Shown here: positions 28,914 through 36,424 of the stretch, piece by piece | Numbering within the stretch: position 1 is the first letter of the stretch | Layout: every line of letters starts with the position of its first letter | Source: Metapseudomonas sp043392685 | GTDB taxonomy: Bacteria > Pseudomonadota > Gammaproteobacteria > Pseudomonadales > Pseudomonadaceae | Direction: 5' to 3' (one strand) | Length of the DNA: 64,000 bases | Assembly: GCA_043392685.1 (NCBI GenBank) | Contig: JBHZGM010000001.1 | Notes under the pieces: model-generated | What the model was told of the DNA's origin: nothing | The model's database searches: none | Seen by the model: the letters and a program-made list of their open reading frames with translations, nothing else | Position numbers and translations under genes: made by a program

Positions 28914-29696
28914 TCAGTGAACGTCCTTCCAGTACTCGCGCATCAGCAGGTAGGCGAACACGAAGAAGAACGCCAGGTACAGCAGGACGTAGGTACCGAT
29001 GCGCTGGCTTTCCAGCTTGACCGGGTTGGCGGAGTACGCCAGGAAGGTCACCAGGTTCTGGACCTTCTCATCGAACTCAGCTTCGGTCAGCTTGCCGGTC
29101 TTCGGTACTACGGTCAGCTGGTCACAGGCTTCGTGGGTCAGCGGCGCACCCGTCAGCGGATCGAACTGCTTCTTGCCGTCCTCAACCGCTTGAACCTGCT
29201 TGCAACCAACGATCTGACGACCTTGCAGGCTGACCAGGACGTTCGGCATGCCGACGTTCGGGAAGACCTTGTTGTTCACGCCCCACGGACGTGCAGGATC
29301 TTCGTAGAACGAACGCAGGTAGCTGTACAGCCAGTCGGTGCCACGCACGCGGGCAACCAGGGTCAGGTCCGGCGGAGCAGCGCCGAACCAGGTCTTGGCG
29401 TCCTGCGGCTGCATGCCGATCTTCATGTGGTCGCCGATCTTGGCACCGGTGAAGACCAGGTTCTGCAGCATGAGCTCTTCCGGAATGTCCAGGTCCTTGC
29501 CTACACGCTCATAGCGCTGGAACTTGGCACTGTGGCAGCCCATGCAGTAGTTCGCGAAGGTACGCGCGCCGTCCTGCATGGCAGCCTTGTCGGTCAGGTC
29601 GATGTCGACCTTGTCCAGATGCACATCATGACCACCGGCGGCGAAGGAAAGAGCCGGCAGCGCAGCGAAAACAAATGCAGCAAATAGCTTTTTCAT
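28914..29696 (-). CDS. petC: Ubiquinol-cytochrome c reductase, cytochrome c1 subunit
   Basis: Cytochrome c1 takes electrons from the Rieske centre and passes them to soluble cytochrome c. The 260-residue protein has a cleavable signal peptide (about 20 residues), the haem site CMGCH, methionines in MPNVLVSL and near PQDAKTWFGAAPPDL (one is the axial ligand), and a C-terminal membrane anchor (TYVLLYLAFFFVFAYLLM). The upstream open frame is petB in another register; the ATG at 29696 overlaps the petB stop (TGATG). Confidence 0.97.
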   Translation of the reverse strand: MKKLFAAFVFAALPALSFAAGGHDVHLDKVDIDLTDKAAMQDGARTFANYCMGCHSAKFQRYERVGKDLDIPEELMLQNLVFTGAKIGDHMKIGMQPQDAKTWFGAAPPDLTLVARVRGTDWLYSYLRSFYEDPARPWGVNNKVFPNVGMPNVLVSLQGRQIVGCKQVQAVEDGKKQFDPLTGAPLTHEACDQLTVVPKTGKLTEAEFDEKVQNLVTFLAYSANPVKLESQRIGTYVLLYLAFFFVFAYLLMREYWKDVH

Positions 29697-30907
29697 CAGC
29701 CTGTCACCCTTTCCGGTACCGGTTTGGTTTTTTCCATCCTTGTGTAGAACGGCATCAGGATGAAGTACGCGAAGTACAGGATGGTGCAGACCTGGGACAG
29801 CAGGGTACGGCCCGGAGTCGGCGCCAGCACGCCCAGCACGCCGAGGATGATGAAGGCAATGCAGAACACCAGCAGCCAGATACGGCTCAGCCAGCCCTTG
29901 TAACGCATGGACCTCACCGGGCTGCGGTCCAGCCAGGGCAGCACGAACAGCACGGCGATGGCAGCACCCATGGCGATAACGCCGAGGAGCTTGTCCGGTA
30001 CCGCACGGAGGATCGCATAGAACGGAGTGAAGTACCAAACCGGTGCGATGTGCTCAGGAGTCTTGAACGGGTTGGCCTGTTCGAAGTTCGGCTTCTCGAG
30101 GAAGTAACCACCCATTTCCGGGAAGAAGAACACCACGAAGCAGAACACGAAGAGGAACACCACTACGGCTACCAAATCATGCACAGTGTAGTAAGGATGG
30201 AAAGCGATGCCATCCAGCGGCTTGCCGTTCTCATCCTTCAGCTTCTTGATATCCACGCCGTCCGGGTTGTTCGAACCCACTTCGTGCAGGGCCAGGATGT
30301 GCAGCACAACCAAGCCGAGCAGCACGATCGGCAGGGCGATCACGTGCAGCGCGAAGAAGCGGTTCAGTGTGATGCCGGAAATCAGGTAGTCACCACGGAT
30401 CCACTGAGTCAGGTCATCGCCCACGACAGGGATGGCACCGAACAGCGAGATGATCACCTGGGCACCCCAGTAGGACATCTGGCCCCAGGGCAGCAGATAG
30501 CCCATGAAGGCCTCGGCCATCAGGGCGAGGTAGATCAGCATGCCGAAGATCCACACCAGCTCACGCGGCTTCTGGTAGGAGCCGTAGAGCAGACCGCGGA
30601 ACATGTGCAGGTAGACAACGATGAAGAACGCCGATGCACCGGTGGAGTGCAGGTAGCGAATGATCCAGCCGTACTCCACGTCGCGCATGATGTACTCGAC
30701 GGACGCAAAGGCTTCTTCGGCGGACGGAGTGAAGCTCATGGTCAGCCAGATACCGGTGAGGATCTGGTTGACCAGTACCAGCAGTGCCAGCGAACCGAAG
30801 AAGTAGAAGAAGTTGAAGTTCTTCGGCGCGTAGTACTTGCTCAGATGGTCTTCCCACATCTTGGTCGCGGGGAAGCGCGCATCGACCCATTCCATGAATT
30901 TGCTCAT
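29696..30907 (-). CDS. petB: Ubiquinol-cytochrome c reductase, cytochrome b subunit
   Basis: Cytochrome b holds both quinone sites and two b haems of the bc1 complex. The 403-residue protein has eight membrane segments plus C-terminal additions; paired haem-ligand histidines are in YLHSTGASAFFIVVYLHMFRG and RFFALHVIALPIVLLGLVVL with HILALH. The Qo-site motif reads PVWY rather than PEWY. It overlaps petA and petC by one base on each side (TGATG). Confidence 0.97.
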   Translation of the reverse strand: MSKFMEWVDARFPATKMWEDHLSKYYAPKNFNFFYFFGSLALLVLVNQILTGIWLTMSFTPSAEEAFASVEYIMRDVEYGWIIRYLHSTGASAFFIVVYLHMFRGLLYGSYQKPRELVWIFGMLIYLALMAEAFMGYLLPWGQMSYWGAQVIISLFGAIPVVGDDLTQWIRGDYLISGITLNRFFALHVIALPIVLLGLVVLHILALHEVGSNNPDGVDIKKLKDENGKPLDGIAFHPYYTVHDLVAVVVFLFVFCFVVFFFPEMGGYFLEKPNFEQANPFKTPEHIAPVWYFTPFYAILRAVPDKLLGVIAMGAAIAVLFVLPWLDRSPVRSMRYKGWLSRIWLLVFCIAFIILGVLGVLAPTPGRTLLSQVCTILYFAYFILMPFYTRMEKTKPVPERVTG

Positions 30908-31500
30908 CAGGCCTTCTCCTGGTCCACACCGATGACGATGACATCATCCGTCTCGTACGAGTACGGCGGCACCGGCAGGTTGAGGGGCGCGGGTTGCGCC
31001 TTGTAGACACGGCCGGCGAGGTCATAACGGGAGCCGTGGCAGGGGCAGAAGTAGCCACCAACCCACTCGGCCCCCAGGTCAGCCGGGGCGACTTCCGGAC
31101 GGAAGGACGGCGAGCAGCCCAGGTGGGTGCAGATGCCGACCAGTACCAGGATTTCCGGTTTGATCGAGCGGCTGACCGGATCCACGTAGGTCGGCTGCGC
31201 CGAAGCCTTGGACTCCGGATCGGCCATGCGATCATGGATCTTCGGCAGGTTAGCCAGGATTTCCTCGGTACGACGCACGATGAACACCGGCTGACCACGC
31301 CATTCGGCGACGATCTGCTGGCCGGCTTCGACCTTGCTTATATTCACCTTGACCGGTGCACCCGCGGCCTTGGCCTTGGCACTGGGCAGCCATGACCCCA
31401 CGAACGGGACCGCAGCCCCCACCGCTCCCGCCGCACCGACCACGGACGTGGCCGCTACGAGGAAGCGACGCCGGCCTGCATTCACGCCGTCATTGCTCAT
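30907..31500 (-). CDS. petA: Ubiquinol-cytochrome c reductase, Rieske iron-sulfur subunit
   Basis: The Rieske protein carries the 2Fe-2S cluster that accepts the first electron from ubiquinol. The 197-residue protein begins with a Tat-type signal anchor (GRRRFLVAATSVVGAAGAVG). The cluster ligands are in CTHLGC and CPCHGS. It is the first gene of petABC and has a well-formed promoter at 31584-31612. Confidence 0.98.
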   Translation of the reverse strand: MSNDGVNAGRRRFLVAATSVVGAAGAVGAAVPFVGSWLPSAKAKAAGAPVKVNISKVEAGQQIVAEWRGQPVFIVRRTEEILANLPKIHDRMADPESKASAQPTYVDPVSRSIKPEILVLVGICTHLGCSPSFRPEVAPADLGAEWVGGYFCPCHGSRYDLAGRVYKAQPAPLNLPVPPYSYETDDVIVIGVDQEKA

Positions 31501-31583
31501 TCAGTCGTCTCCCATCAGCTTCTGTGGCCTGTTGTTCAGGCCTCTACTAAGTAAAAAATCGAGCCGCGCAAAAAATTCGCCAA

Positions 31584-31612
31584 ATGGTAAAGAAAACCCC
31601 CTGTGCTGACAA
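31584..31612 (-). promoter_or_regulatory. petABC promoter
   Basis: On the minus strand TTGTCA (31612-31607), a 17-base spacer, and TACCAT (31589-31584). The leader to petA is about 75 bases. Confidence 0.7.
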
Positions 31613-31704
31613 GGTAATAGCCGGATACAAATGTCCCGAAAGCCTTGATTGGCGGGGGATTCGCGCGTGCGACAAGCTGTCGCACGGCAAAATTTACGGC
31701 GCAT

Positions 31705-31741
31705 AAAAAAACGCCCAGTTCCGAAGAAACTGGGCGTTTTT
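31705..31741 (-). terminator. Terminator of rplM-rpsI
   Basis: ACGCCCAGTT (31711-31720) and AACTGGGCGT (31728-31737) make a 10-bp stem; on the minus strand seven T residues follow. It lies 13 bases after the rpsI stop. Confidence 0.9.
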
Positions 31742-31753
31742 GCAAGCGTCGAA

Positions 31754-32146
31754 TTAACGCTTGGAGTACTGCGGACGCTTACGCGCTTTACGCAGACCGA
31801 CTTTCTTACGTTCAACTTCGCGAGCATCGCGAGTTACGTAGCCGGCCTTACGCAGCGGGCTGCGCAGGGTCTCGTCGTATTCGATCAGGGCGCGAGTGAT
31901 GCCGTGACGGATTGCACCGGCCTGGCCGCTTACGCCACCACCAACGACGGTAACGTAGATATCGAACTTCTCGACAGTCTCGGTCAGCTCCAGGGGCTGA
32001 CGCACGACCATGCGAGCGGTTTCACGGCCGAAGAAGGTATCCAGGCTGCGGTTGTTGATGGAAATCTTGCCAGTGCCCGGACGCAGGAAGACGCGAGCGG
32101 TAGCAGTCTTGCGACGGCCGGTGCCGTAGTTTTGAGTCGCCGACAT
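31754..32146 (-). CDS. rpsI: 30S ribosomal protein S9
   Basis: S9 is a small-subunit head protein whose C-terminal tail reaches the P-site tRNA. The 130-residue product has QNYGTGRRKTATARVFLRPG at the start, GGGVSGQAGAIRHGITRALI, and the basic tail KARKRPQYSKR. It follows rplM by 15 bases in the usual pair. Confidence 0.99.
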   Translation of the reverse strand: MSATQNYGTGRRKTATARVFLRPGTGKISINNRSLDTFFGRETARMVVRQPLELTETVEKFDIYVTVVGGGVSGQAGAIRHGITRALIEYDETLRSPLRKAGYVTRDAREVERKKVGLRKARKRPQYSKR

Positions 32147-32161
32147 AATGAACTTATCCCG

Positions 32162-32590
32162 TTAAATCTTCAGTTCTTGGGGCTGCTGAGCGGTGTGCGG
32201 GTGAACAGCACCCTTGTACACCTTCAGCTTGCGATACATGTCGCGGCCCAGCGGGTTTTTCGGCAGCATGCCTTTTACCGCGGTCTCGATCACGCGCTCG
32301 GGGGCCTTGGCAATCAACTTCTCGAAGTTGATTTCCTTGATGCCGCCCGGGAAGCCGGAGTGCGAGTAGTACATCTTGTCGGTGGTCTTGGCACCGGTAA
32401 CACGAACCTGCTCGGCGTTGATCACGACAATGTAGTCGCCGGTGTCAACGTGAGGGGTGTATTCGGGCTTGTGCTTGCCACGCAGACGGCTGGCAATTTC
32501 GGTGGCCAGACGACCCAGGGTCTGACCTGCAGCGTCGACGACGTACCAGTCGCGCTTAACAGTTTCCGGTTTTGCAGTAAAAGTTTTCAT
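32162..32590 (-). CDS. rplM: 50S ribosomal protein L13
   Basis: L13 is an early-assembly large-subunit protein. The 142-residue product has MKTFTAKPETVKRDWYVVDA, GQTLGRLATEIASRLRGKHK, HSGFPGGIKEI and PKNPLGRDMYRKLKVY. It is the first gene of the L13-S9 operon, read from the promoter at 32632-32660. Confidence 0.99.
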   Translation of the reverse strand: MKTFTAKPETVKRDWYVVDAAGQTLGRLATEIASRLRGKHKPEYTPHVDTGDYIVVINAEQVRVTGAKTTDKMYYSHSGFPGGIKEINFEKLIAKAPERVIETAVKGMLPKNPLGRDMYRKLKVYKGAVHPHTAQQPQELKI

Positions 32591-32631
32591 TCGCTATAGC
32601 CTCAGGGGCCGCCCTGAAAATAAGACGGCGG

Positions 32632-32660
32632 ATCTTACTGAATAGTGCTCGCCCTGACAA
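32632..32660 (-). promoter_or_regulatory. rplM-rpsI promoter
   Basis: On the minus strand TTGTCA (32660-32655), a 17-base spacer, and TAAGAT (32637-32632), about 40 bases before rplM. Confidence 0.75.
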
Positions 32661-32731
32661 GTCAGGGACAGCCGGAAACAGACGCTATCGGGGGCTCGGG
32701 TCAGCGCGTCCGCTACGGCAAAAGGGTTTCG

Positions 32732-32778
32732 GCAGGCTAGGCATCCCCACCTTCAATCTCCGCAGGCTAGGCATCCCC
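32732..32778 (+). repeat. 17-bp direct repeat upstream of tas
   Basis: GCAGGCTAGGCATCCCC occurs at 32732-32748 and again at 32762-32778, perfectly conserved and 30 bp apart, in the region between rplM and the aldo/keto reductase gene. No gene spans it. Confidence 0.8.
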
Positions 32779-32865
32779 GCAAAGAAAGCCGCGGAATTAT
32801 GCCGATTGCGCGAAAAATATCAACCTGATTTCATGCGGTCTTTTTCGAAGACGCAGGAGGCAGCG

Positions 32866-33903
32866 ATGGAATACCGCCAACTTGGCCGCACCGACCTCAA
32901 GGTCAGCAGCCTTTGCCTGGGCACGATGACCTGGGGCGAGCAGAACACCGAGGCCGAAGCCTTCGCTCAGATCGAGCGGGCCAAGGCCTACGGCATCAAC
33001 TTCATGGATACCGCCGAGATGTATCCGGTGCCACCGCGCGCTGAAACCTACAGCGCCACCGAAACCATCATCGGCAACTGGTTCGCCAGGCGCCGCGACC
33101 GTGCCGACTGGATCCTGGCGAGCAAGGTCGCCGGCCCGGGCAACGGCATCAGCCATATCCGCGGCGGCAACCTTAAGCACAACCGCCAGCACATCACCAC
33201 TGCCCTGGATGCCAGCCTCAAGCGCCTGCAGACCGACTGGATCGACCTCTACCAGTTGCACTGGCCCGAGCGCAGCACCAATTTCTTCGGCCAGCTCGGC
33301 TATCAGCACAAGGACGAGGAGTTCACCCCGCTGCAGGAAACCCTCGAGGTACTCGGCGAACAGGTGAAAGCCGGCAAGATCCGCCAAATCGGCCTGTCCA
33401 ACGAAACGCCCTGGGGCACGATGAAGTTCCTCCAGTTGGCCGATCAACTCGGCCTGCCCCGCGCCGTCTCCATCCAGAACCCCTATAACCTGCTCAACCG
33501 TACCTTCGAAGTAGGCCTGGCCGAAGTGGCGATGCGCGAGCAGTGCGGTTTGCTGGCCTATTCCCCCATGGCCTTCGGCATGCTCTCCGGCAAGTACGAG
33601 AACGGTGCCCGCCCGGCCAACGCCCGGATCACCCTGTTCAGCCGCTTCACCCGCTACACCAACCCGCAATCCCAATCCGCCTGCTCGCGCTATGTCCAGC
33701 TGGCCCGTGAACATGGCCTGGACCCGGCACAGATGGCGCTGGCCTTCGTCACTGCCCAACCCTTCGTCACCAGCAACATCATCGGCGCCACCTCCCTGGA
33801 ACAACTGGAAACGAACCTGCGCAGCATCGAACTGACGCTTTCAGAAGAGGTGCTGGAAGGTATCGCCGCCATTCACAAGGATCAGCCCAACCCAGCCCCG
33901 TAG
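32866..33903 (+). CDS. tas: Tas-like NADP(H)-dependent aldo-keto reductase
   Basis: The 345-residue protein closely resembles E. coli Tas, an aldo/keto reductase able to suppress tyrosine auxotrophy. Conserved features are GLGTMTWGEQNTEAEA-like N-terminus (LCLGTMTWGEQ), the catalytic Asp and Tyr in MDTAEMYPVPPR, the Lys in ILASKVAGP, and the His in DLYQLHWPERSTNFFG. The NADPH-binding loop is NPYNLLNRTFEVGLAEV. The ATG at 32866 has a perfect AGGAGG six bases upstream, so I rejected the start at 32806. The physiological substrate is not known. Confidence 0.9.
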   Translation: MEYRQLGRTDLKVSSLCLGTMTWGEQNTEAEAFAQIERAKAYGINFMDTAEMYPVPPRAETYSATETIIGNWFARRRDRADWILASKVAGPGNGISHIRGGNLKHNRQHITTALDASLKRLQTDWIDLYQLHWPERSTNFFGQLGYQHKDEEFTPLQETLEVLGEQVKAGKIRQIGLSNETPWGTMKFLQLADQLGLPRAVSIQNPYNLLNRTFEVGLAEVAMREQCGLLAYSPMAFGMLSGKYENGARPANARITLFSRFTRYTNPQSQSACSRYVQLAREHGLDPAQMALAFVTAQPFVTSNIIGATSLEQLETNLRSIELTLSEEVLEGIAAIHKDQPNPAP

Positions 33904-33910
33904 AAACGCA

Positions 33911-33934
33911 GAAGCCCGGCGATCGCCGGGCTTC
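33911..33934. terminator. Hairpin between tas and the acyl-CoA dehydrogenase gene
   Basis: GAAGCCCGGC and GCCGGGCTTC form a perfect 10-bp stem with GATC loop between convergent genes. T residues after it are few, so termination is likely but not certain. Confidence 0.7.
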
Positions 33935-33949
33935 CCTTTGCGCGAGGCT

Positions 33950-35089
33950 TCAGACCAGGGAGCGGGCGATGATCTCCTTCATGATTTCATTGGTGCCCGC
34001 GTAGATTCGCTGCACTCGCGCATCCGCCCAGGCCCGCGCCACCGCGTACTCCCACATGAAGCCGTAGCCGCCGTGCAGTTGCACGCACTCGTCCAGCACC
34101 TTGCACTGCAGGTCGGTCCCCCAGTACTTGAGCATTGCCGCAGTGGGCACATCCAGCTTGCCCTGCAAGTGCAGTTCCAGGCAGCGATCGACGAAGACAC
34201 GGCCAATCTGGATCTCGGTGGCCATTTCCGCCAGCTTGAAACGGGTGTTCTGGAATTCGGCGATGGACTTGCCGAATGCCTTGCGCTCGCGGGTGTAGTC
34301 CAGGGTCCACTTCAGCGCAGCCTCGGCCGAGGCCAAGGCACCGATGCCCACCGTCAGGCGCTCCTGAGGCAGTTCCTGCATCAGATAGGCGAACCCCATG
34401 CCCGCCTGGCCCAGCAGGTTCTCCTTGGGTACGCGCACGTCCTGGAAGAACAGCTCGGAGGTGTCCTGGGCCTTCATGCCCACCTTTTCCAGGCGCTTGC
34501 CCTTGGCAAAGCCCGACGTGCCCGCTTCCACCAGGAACAGGCTGGTGCCCTTGGCGCCGGCCTTGGGATCGGTCTTGGCCACCACGATCACCAGATCGGC
34601 GAGAAAACCGTTGGTGATGAAAGTCTTGGAGCCGTTGATGACGTACTCGTCGCCCTCCAGCACGGCAGTGGTTTTCACACCCTGGAGGTCGGAACCGGCA
34701 CCCGGTTCGGTCATGGCGATGGCCGTCACCAGCTCGCCGCTGACCAGCTTGGGCAGGTATTTCTGCTTCTGCGCCTCGGAACCGTAGTGAAGGATGTAGG
34801 GCGCAACGATGTCGGAGTGCAGGGAAAAGCCGATGCCGGTCAGGCCCAGGCGGCCGACCTCCTCGATCACCACCGCACTGTAGAGGAAGTCAGCGCCCAT
34901 GCCGCCGTACTCTTCGGGAATATGCGAACAGAGCATGCCGGCCTCGCCGGCCTTGTTCCACAGGGCGCGGTCGATGTGGCCGTCCTTCTCCCACTGGTGG
35001 TGATAGGGCACCGCCTCCTGCTCGAGAAACTTGCGCACGCTGTCGCGGAAGAGTTCGTGATCGGAGCTGAACAGGGTTCTCGGGATCAT
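33950..35089 (-). CDS. Acyl-CoA dehydrogenase
   Basis: An FAD-dependent acyl-CoA dehydrogenase (379 residues) that makes the 2,3-enoyl-CoA. Family signatures are AMTEPGAGSDLQGVKTTA (FAD/substrate loop), INGSKTFITNG, QLHGGYGFMWEY and RIYAGTNEIMKEIIARSL. The medium-chain enzyme has a catalytic Glu in IYEGT; here that position is Ala (IYAGT), as in isovaleryl- and long-chain-type enzymes, where Glu sits on an inner helix. E243 in PQERLTV is the candidate. The ATG at 35089 is preferred over an upstream extension that is antisense to the regulator. Substrate unknown; probably controlled by the divergent regulator. Confidence 0.88.
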   Translation of the reverse strand: MIPRTLFSSDHELFRDSVRKFLEQEAVPYHHQWEKDGHIDRALWNKAGEAGMLCSHIPEEYGGMGADFLYSAVVIEEVGRLGLTGIGFSLHSDIVAPYILHYGSEAQKQKYLPKLVSGELVTAIAMTEPGAGSDLQGVKTTAVLEGDEYVINGSKTFITNGFLADLVIVVAKTDPKAGAKGTSLFLVEAGTSGFAKGKRLEKVGMKAQDTSELFFQDVRVPKENLLGQAGMGFAYLMQELPQERLTVGIGALASAEAALKWTLDYTRERKAFGKSIAEFQNTRFKLAEMATEIQIGRVFVDRCLELHLQGKLDVPTAAMLKYWGTDLQCKVLDECVQLHGGYGFMWEYAVARAWADARVQRIYAGTNEIMKEIIARSLV

Positions 35090-35239
35090 GGCATCACCTT
35101 GGAATGACACTGTGGACATGTAGGTTCGGAGGTCACCGACTCTAGGACAGTCCCCTCCCCCGCCATACTGGACACTTAGGACAAAAAATAAGACGATCCA
35201 GCCGCAGAATGACCGCTTTCCCCTAATAAGAACAACACC
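35090..35239. promoter_or_regulatory. Divergent control region with GGACA repeats
   Basis: The 150-base gap between the acyl-CoA dehydrogenase gene and its regulator holds GGACA on the plus strand at 35114, 35145, 35170 and 35179. Two of these are extended to TAGGACA (35143-35149 and 35177-35183). Direct repeats fit an AraC-type regulator, but binding is inference. Confidence 0.4.
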
Positions 35240-36238
35240 ATGAGTATTACGCAGTCTCCAATCCTTCGACAGGTCAGCATCCTGGCCATCGACGGTGTCT
35301 TCGCCTCCACCCTGATGCAGGCCAAGGACTTCTTCCACATGGCCAGCCTGCGCTTCGGCAAGCTGCAGGGCAAAGGCCTTACCCCCGCCTTCCAGACCCG
35401 CCTGGTCAGCCCTGACGGCCAGCCGGTGAGCAGCTTCAGCGAAGTGCGCATCCCGGTGGACGGGCCGCTGGATGAAGCGGACATCATCGTCATCCCGACC
35501 TTCTGGGGTGATTTCGACACCCTGCTCGCCCGCTACCCAAGCGTCTGCAAATGGCTGCGCGAACGCCACGCGGCCGGCAGCGCCATCTGCGGCGAGGCAT
35601 ACGGCGTGTTCTGGATGGCCCAGGCGGGTCTGCTGGACGGCAAGGAAGCCACCACCTACTGGCGCTTCTTCGGCGAATTCAGCGAACGCTTCCCCAAGGT
35701 GCTGCTGAACCAGGACAAGCACATTTCCGATGCCGACAACCTTTACTGCGCCGGCGGTGTCACCTCGGCCTGCGACCTTTACATCTACCTGATCGAGCGC
35801 TTCTGCGGCGCCGGCATCGCCCAGGCCGTGGCCCGCGACACTCTCTATGAAGTACAGCGCAGCTATACGCCAGGCCGTATTGGCTTCGGCGGACAGAAGC
35901 TGCACCACGACATGGCCATCCTGCAGATCCAGCATTGGCTGGAAGAGCACTTCGGCGACAAGTTCCGCTTCGAGGATGTGGCGCGGGAACACGGCATGAG
36001 CATCCGCAACTTCATGCGGCGATTCCAGGCCGCCACCGGCGACAAACCCTTGCACTACCTGCAGCGGCTACGCATCGAAACGGCCAAGGGGCTGCTCTCG
36101 GCCACGCGCAAGAGCATCAAGACCATCAGTTACGAAGTGGGCTACGACGACGCCAGTTTCTTTGCCCGGCTGTTCCGCCAGCACACCCAGCTCTCCCCCA
36201 ATCAGTACCGGCGCCAGTACCAGCAGAAAGGCCAGTGA
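35240..36238 (+). CDS. GlxA-type transcriptional regulator (DJ-1/PfpI + AraC)
   Basis: The 332-residue protein joins an N-terminal DJ-1/PfpI-like domain (about residues 8-200, with ADIIVIPTFWG and the nucleophile-elbow-like AICGEAYGVF) to a C-terminal AraC helix-turn-helix pair (about 225-330, with FEDVAREHGMSIRNFMRRF and ISYEVGYDDASFFARLFRQ). Family members sense small amine or amino-acid-related molecules in Pseudomonas (for example ArgR, GbdR, CdhR), but I cannot assign a ligand. Divergent placement points to the acyl-CoA dehydrogenase gene as a target. Confidence 0.9.
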   Translation: MSITQSPILRQVSILAIDGVFASTLMQAKDFFHMASLRFGKLQGKGLTPAFQTRLVSPDGQPVSSFSEVRIPVDGPLDEADIIVIPTFWGDFDTLLARYPSVCKWLRERHAAGSAICGEAYGVFWMAQAGLLDGKEATTYWRFFGEFSERFPKVLLNQDKHISDADNLYCAGGVTSACDLYIYLIERFCGAGIAQAVARDTLYEVQRSYTPGRIGFGGQKLHHDMAILQIQHWLEEHFGDKFRFEDVAREHGMSIRNFMRRFQAATGDKPLHYLQRLRIETAKGLLSATRKSIKTISYEVGYDDASFFARLFRQHTQLSPNQYRRQYQQKGQ

Positions 36239-36279
36239 AGACTGCGGAAAGAGGCGCTGACGCAGTTCGGTATCCCATA

Positions 36280-36378
36280 GATGAAATCCGGGGAAAGCCC
36301 CACCGCCGCTCCCGGATTTCATCCAGGCGACGATTGGCCTGTGGGAGTTTCAATCGCGAACGAATTCACCCCCACAGG
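36280..36378. repeat. Pair of REP-like inverted repeats
   Basis: GATGAAATCCGGG (36280-36292) and CCCGGATTTCATC (36311-36323) form a perfect 13-bp inverted repeat. Directly after it CCTGTGGG (36338-36345) and CCCACAGG (36371-36378) form a second, with TCGCGA inside the loop. Such paired palindromes resemble the extragenic repeats of Pseudomonas genomes. Confidence 0.6.
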
Positions 36379-36383
36379 AAACG

Positions 36384-36409
36384 AAAAAGGCTGCCCTCGG
36401 GCAGCCTTT
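36384..36409 (-). terminator. Terminator of zapE
   Basis: GGCTGCCC (36389-36396) and GGGCAGCC (36399-36406) form an 8-bp stem, followed on the minus strand by TTTTT. Confidence 0.85.
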
Positions 36410-36424
36410 GTCATTACACGAACC

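Noticed and set aside
31645..32599. Plus-strand frames across rpsI and rplM
   Set aside because: They are reverse complements of conserved ribosomal protein genes with a clear promoter and terminator on the minus strand.
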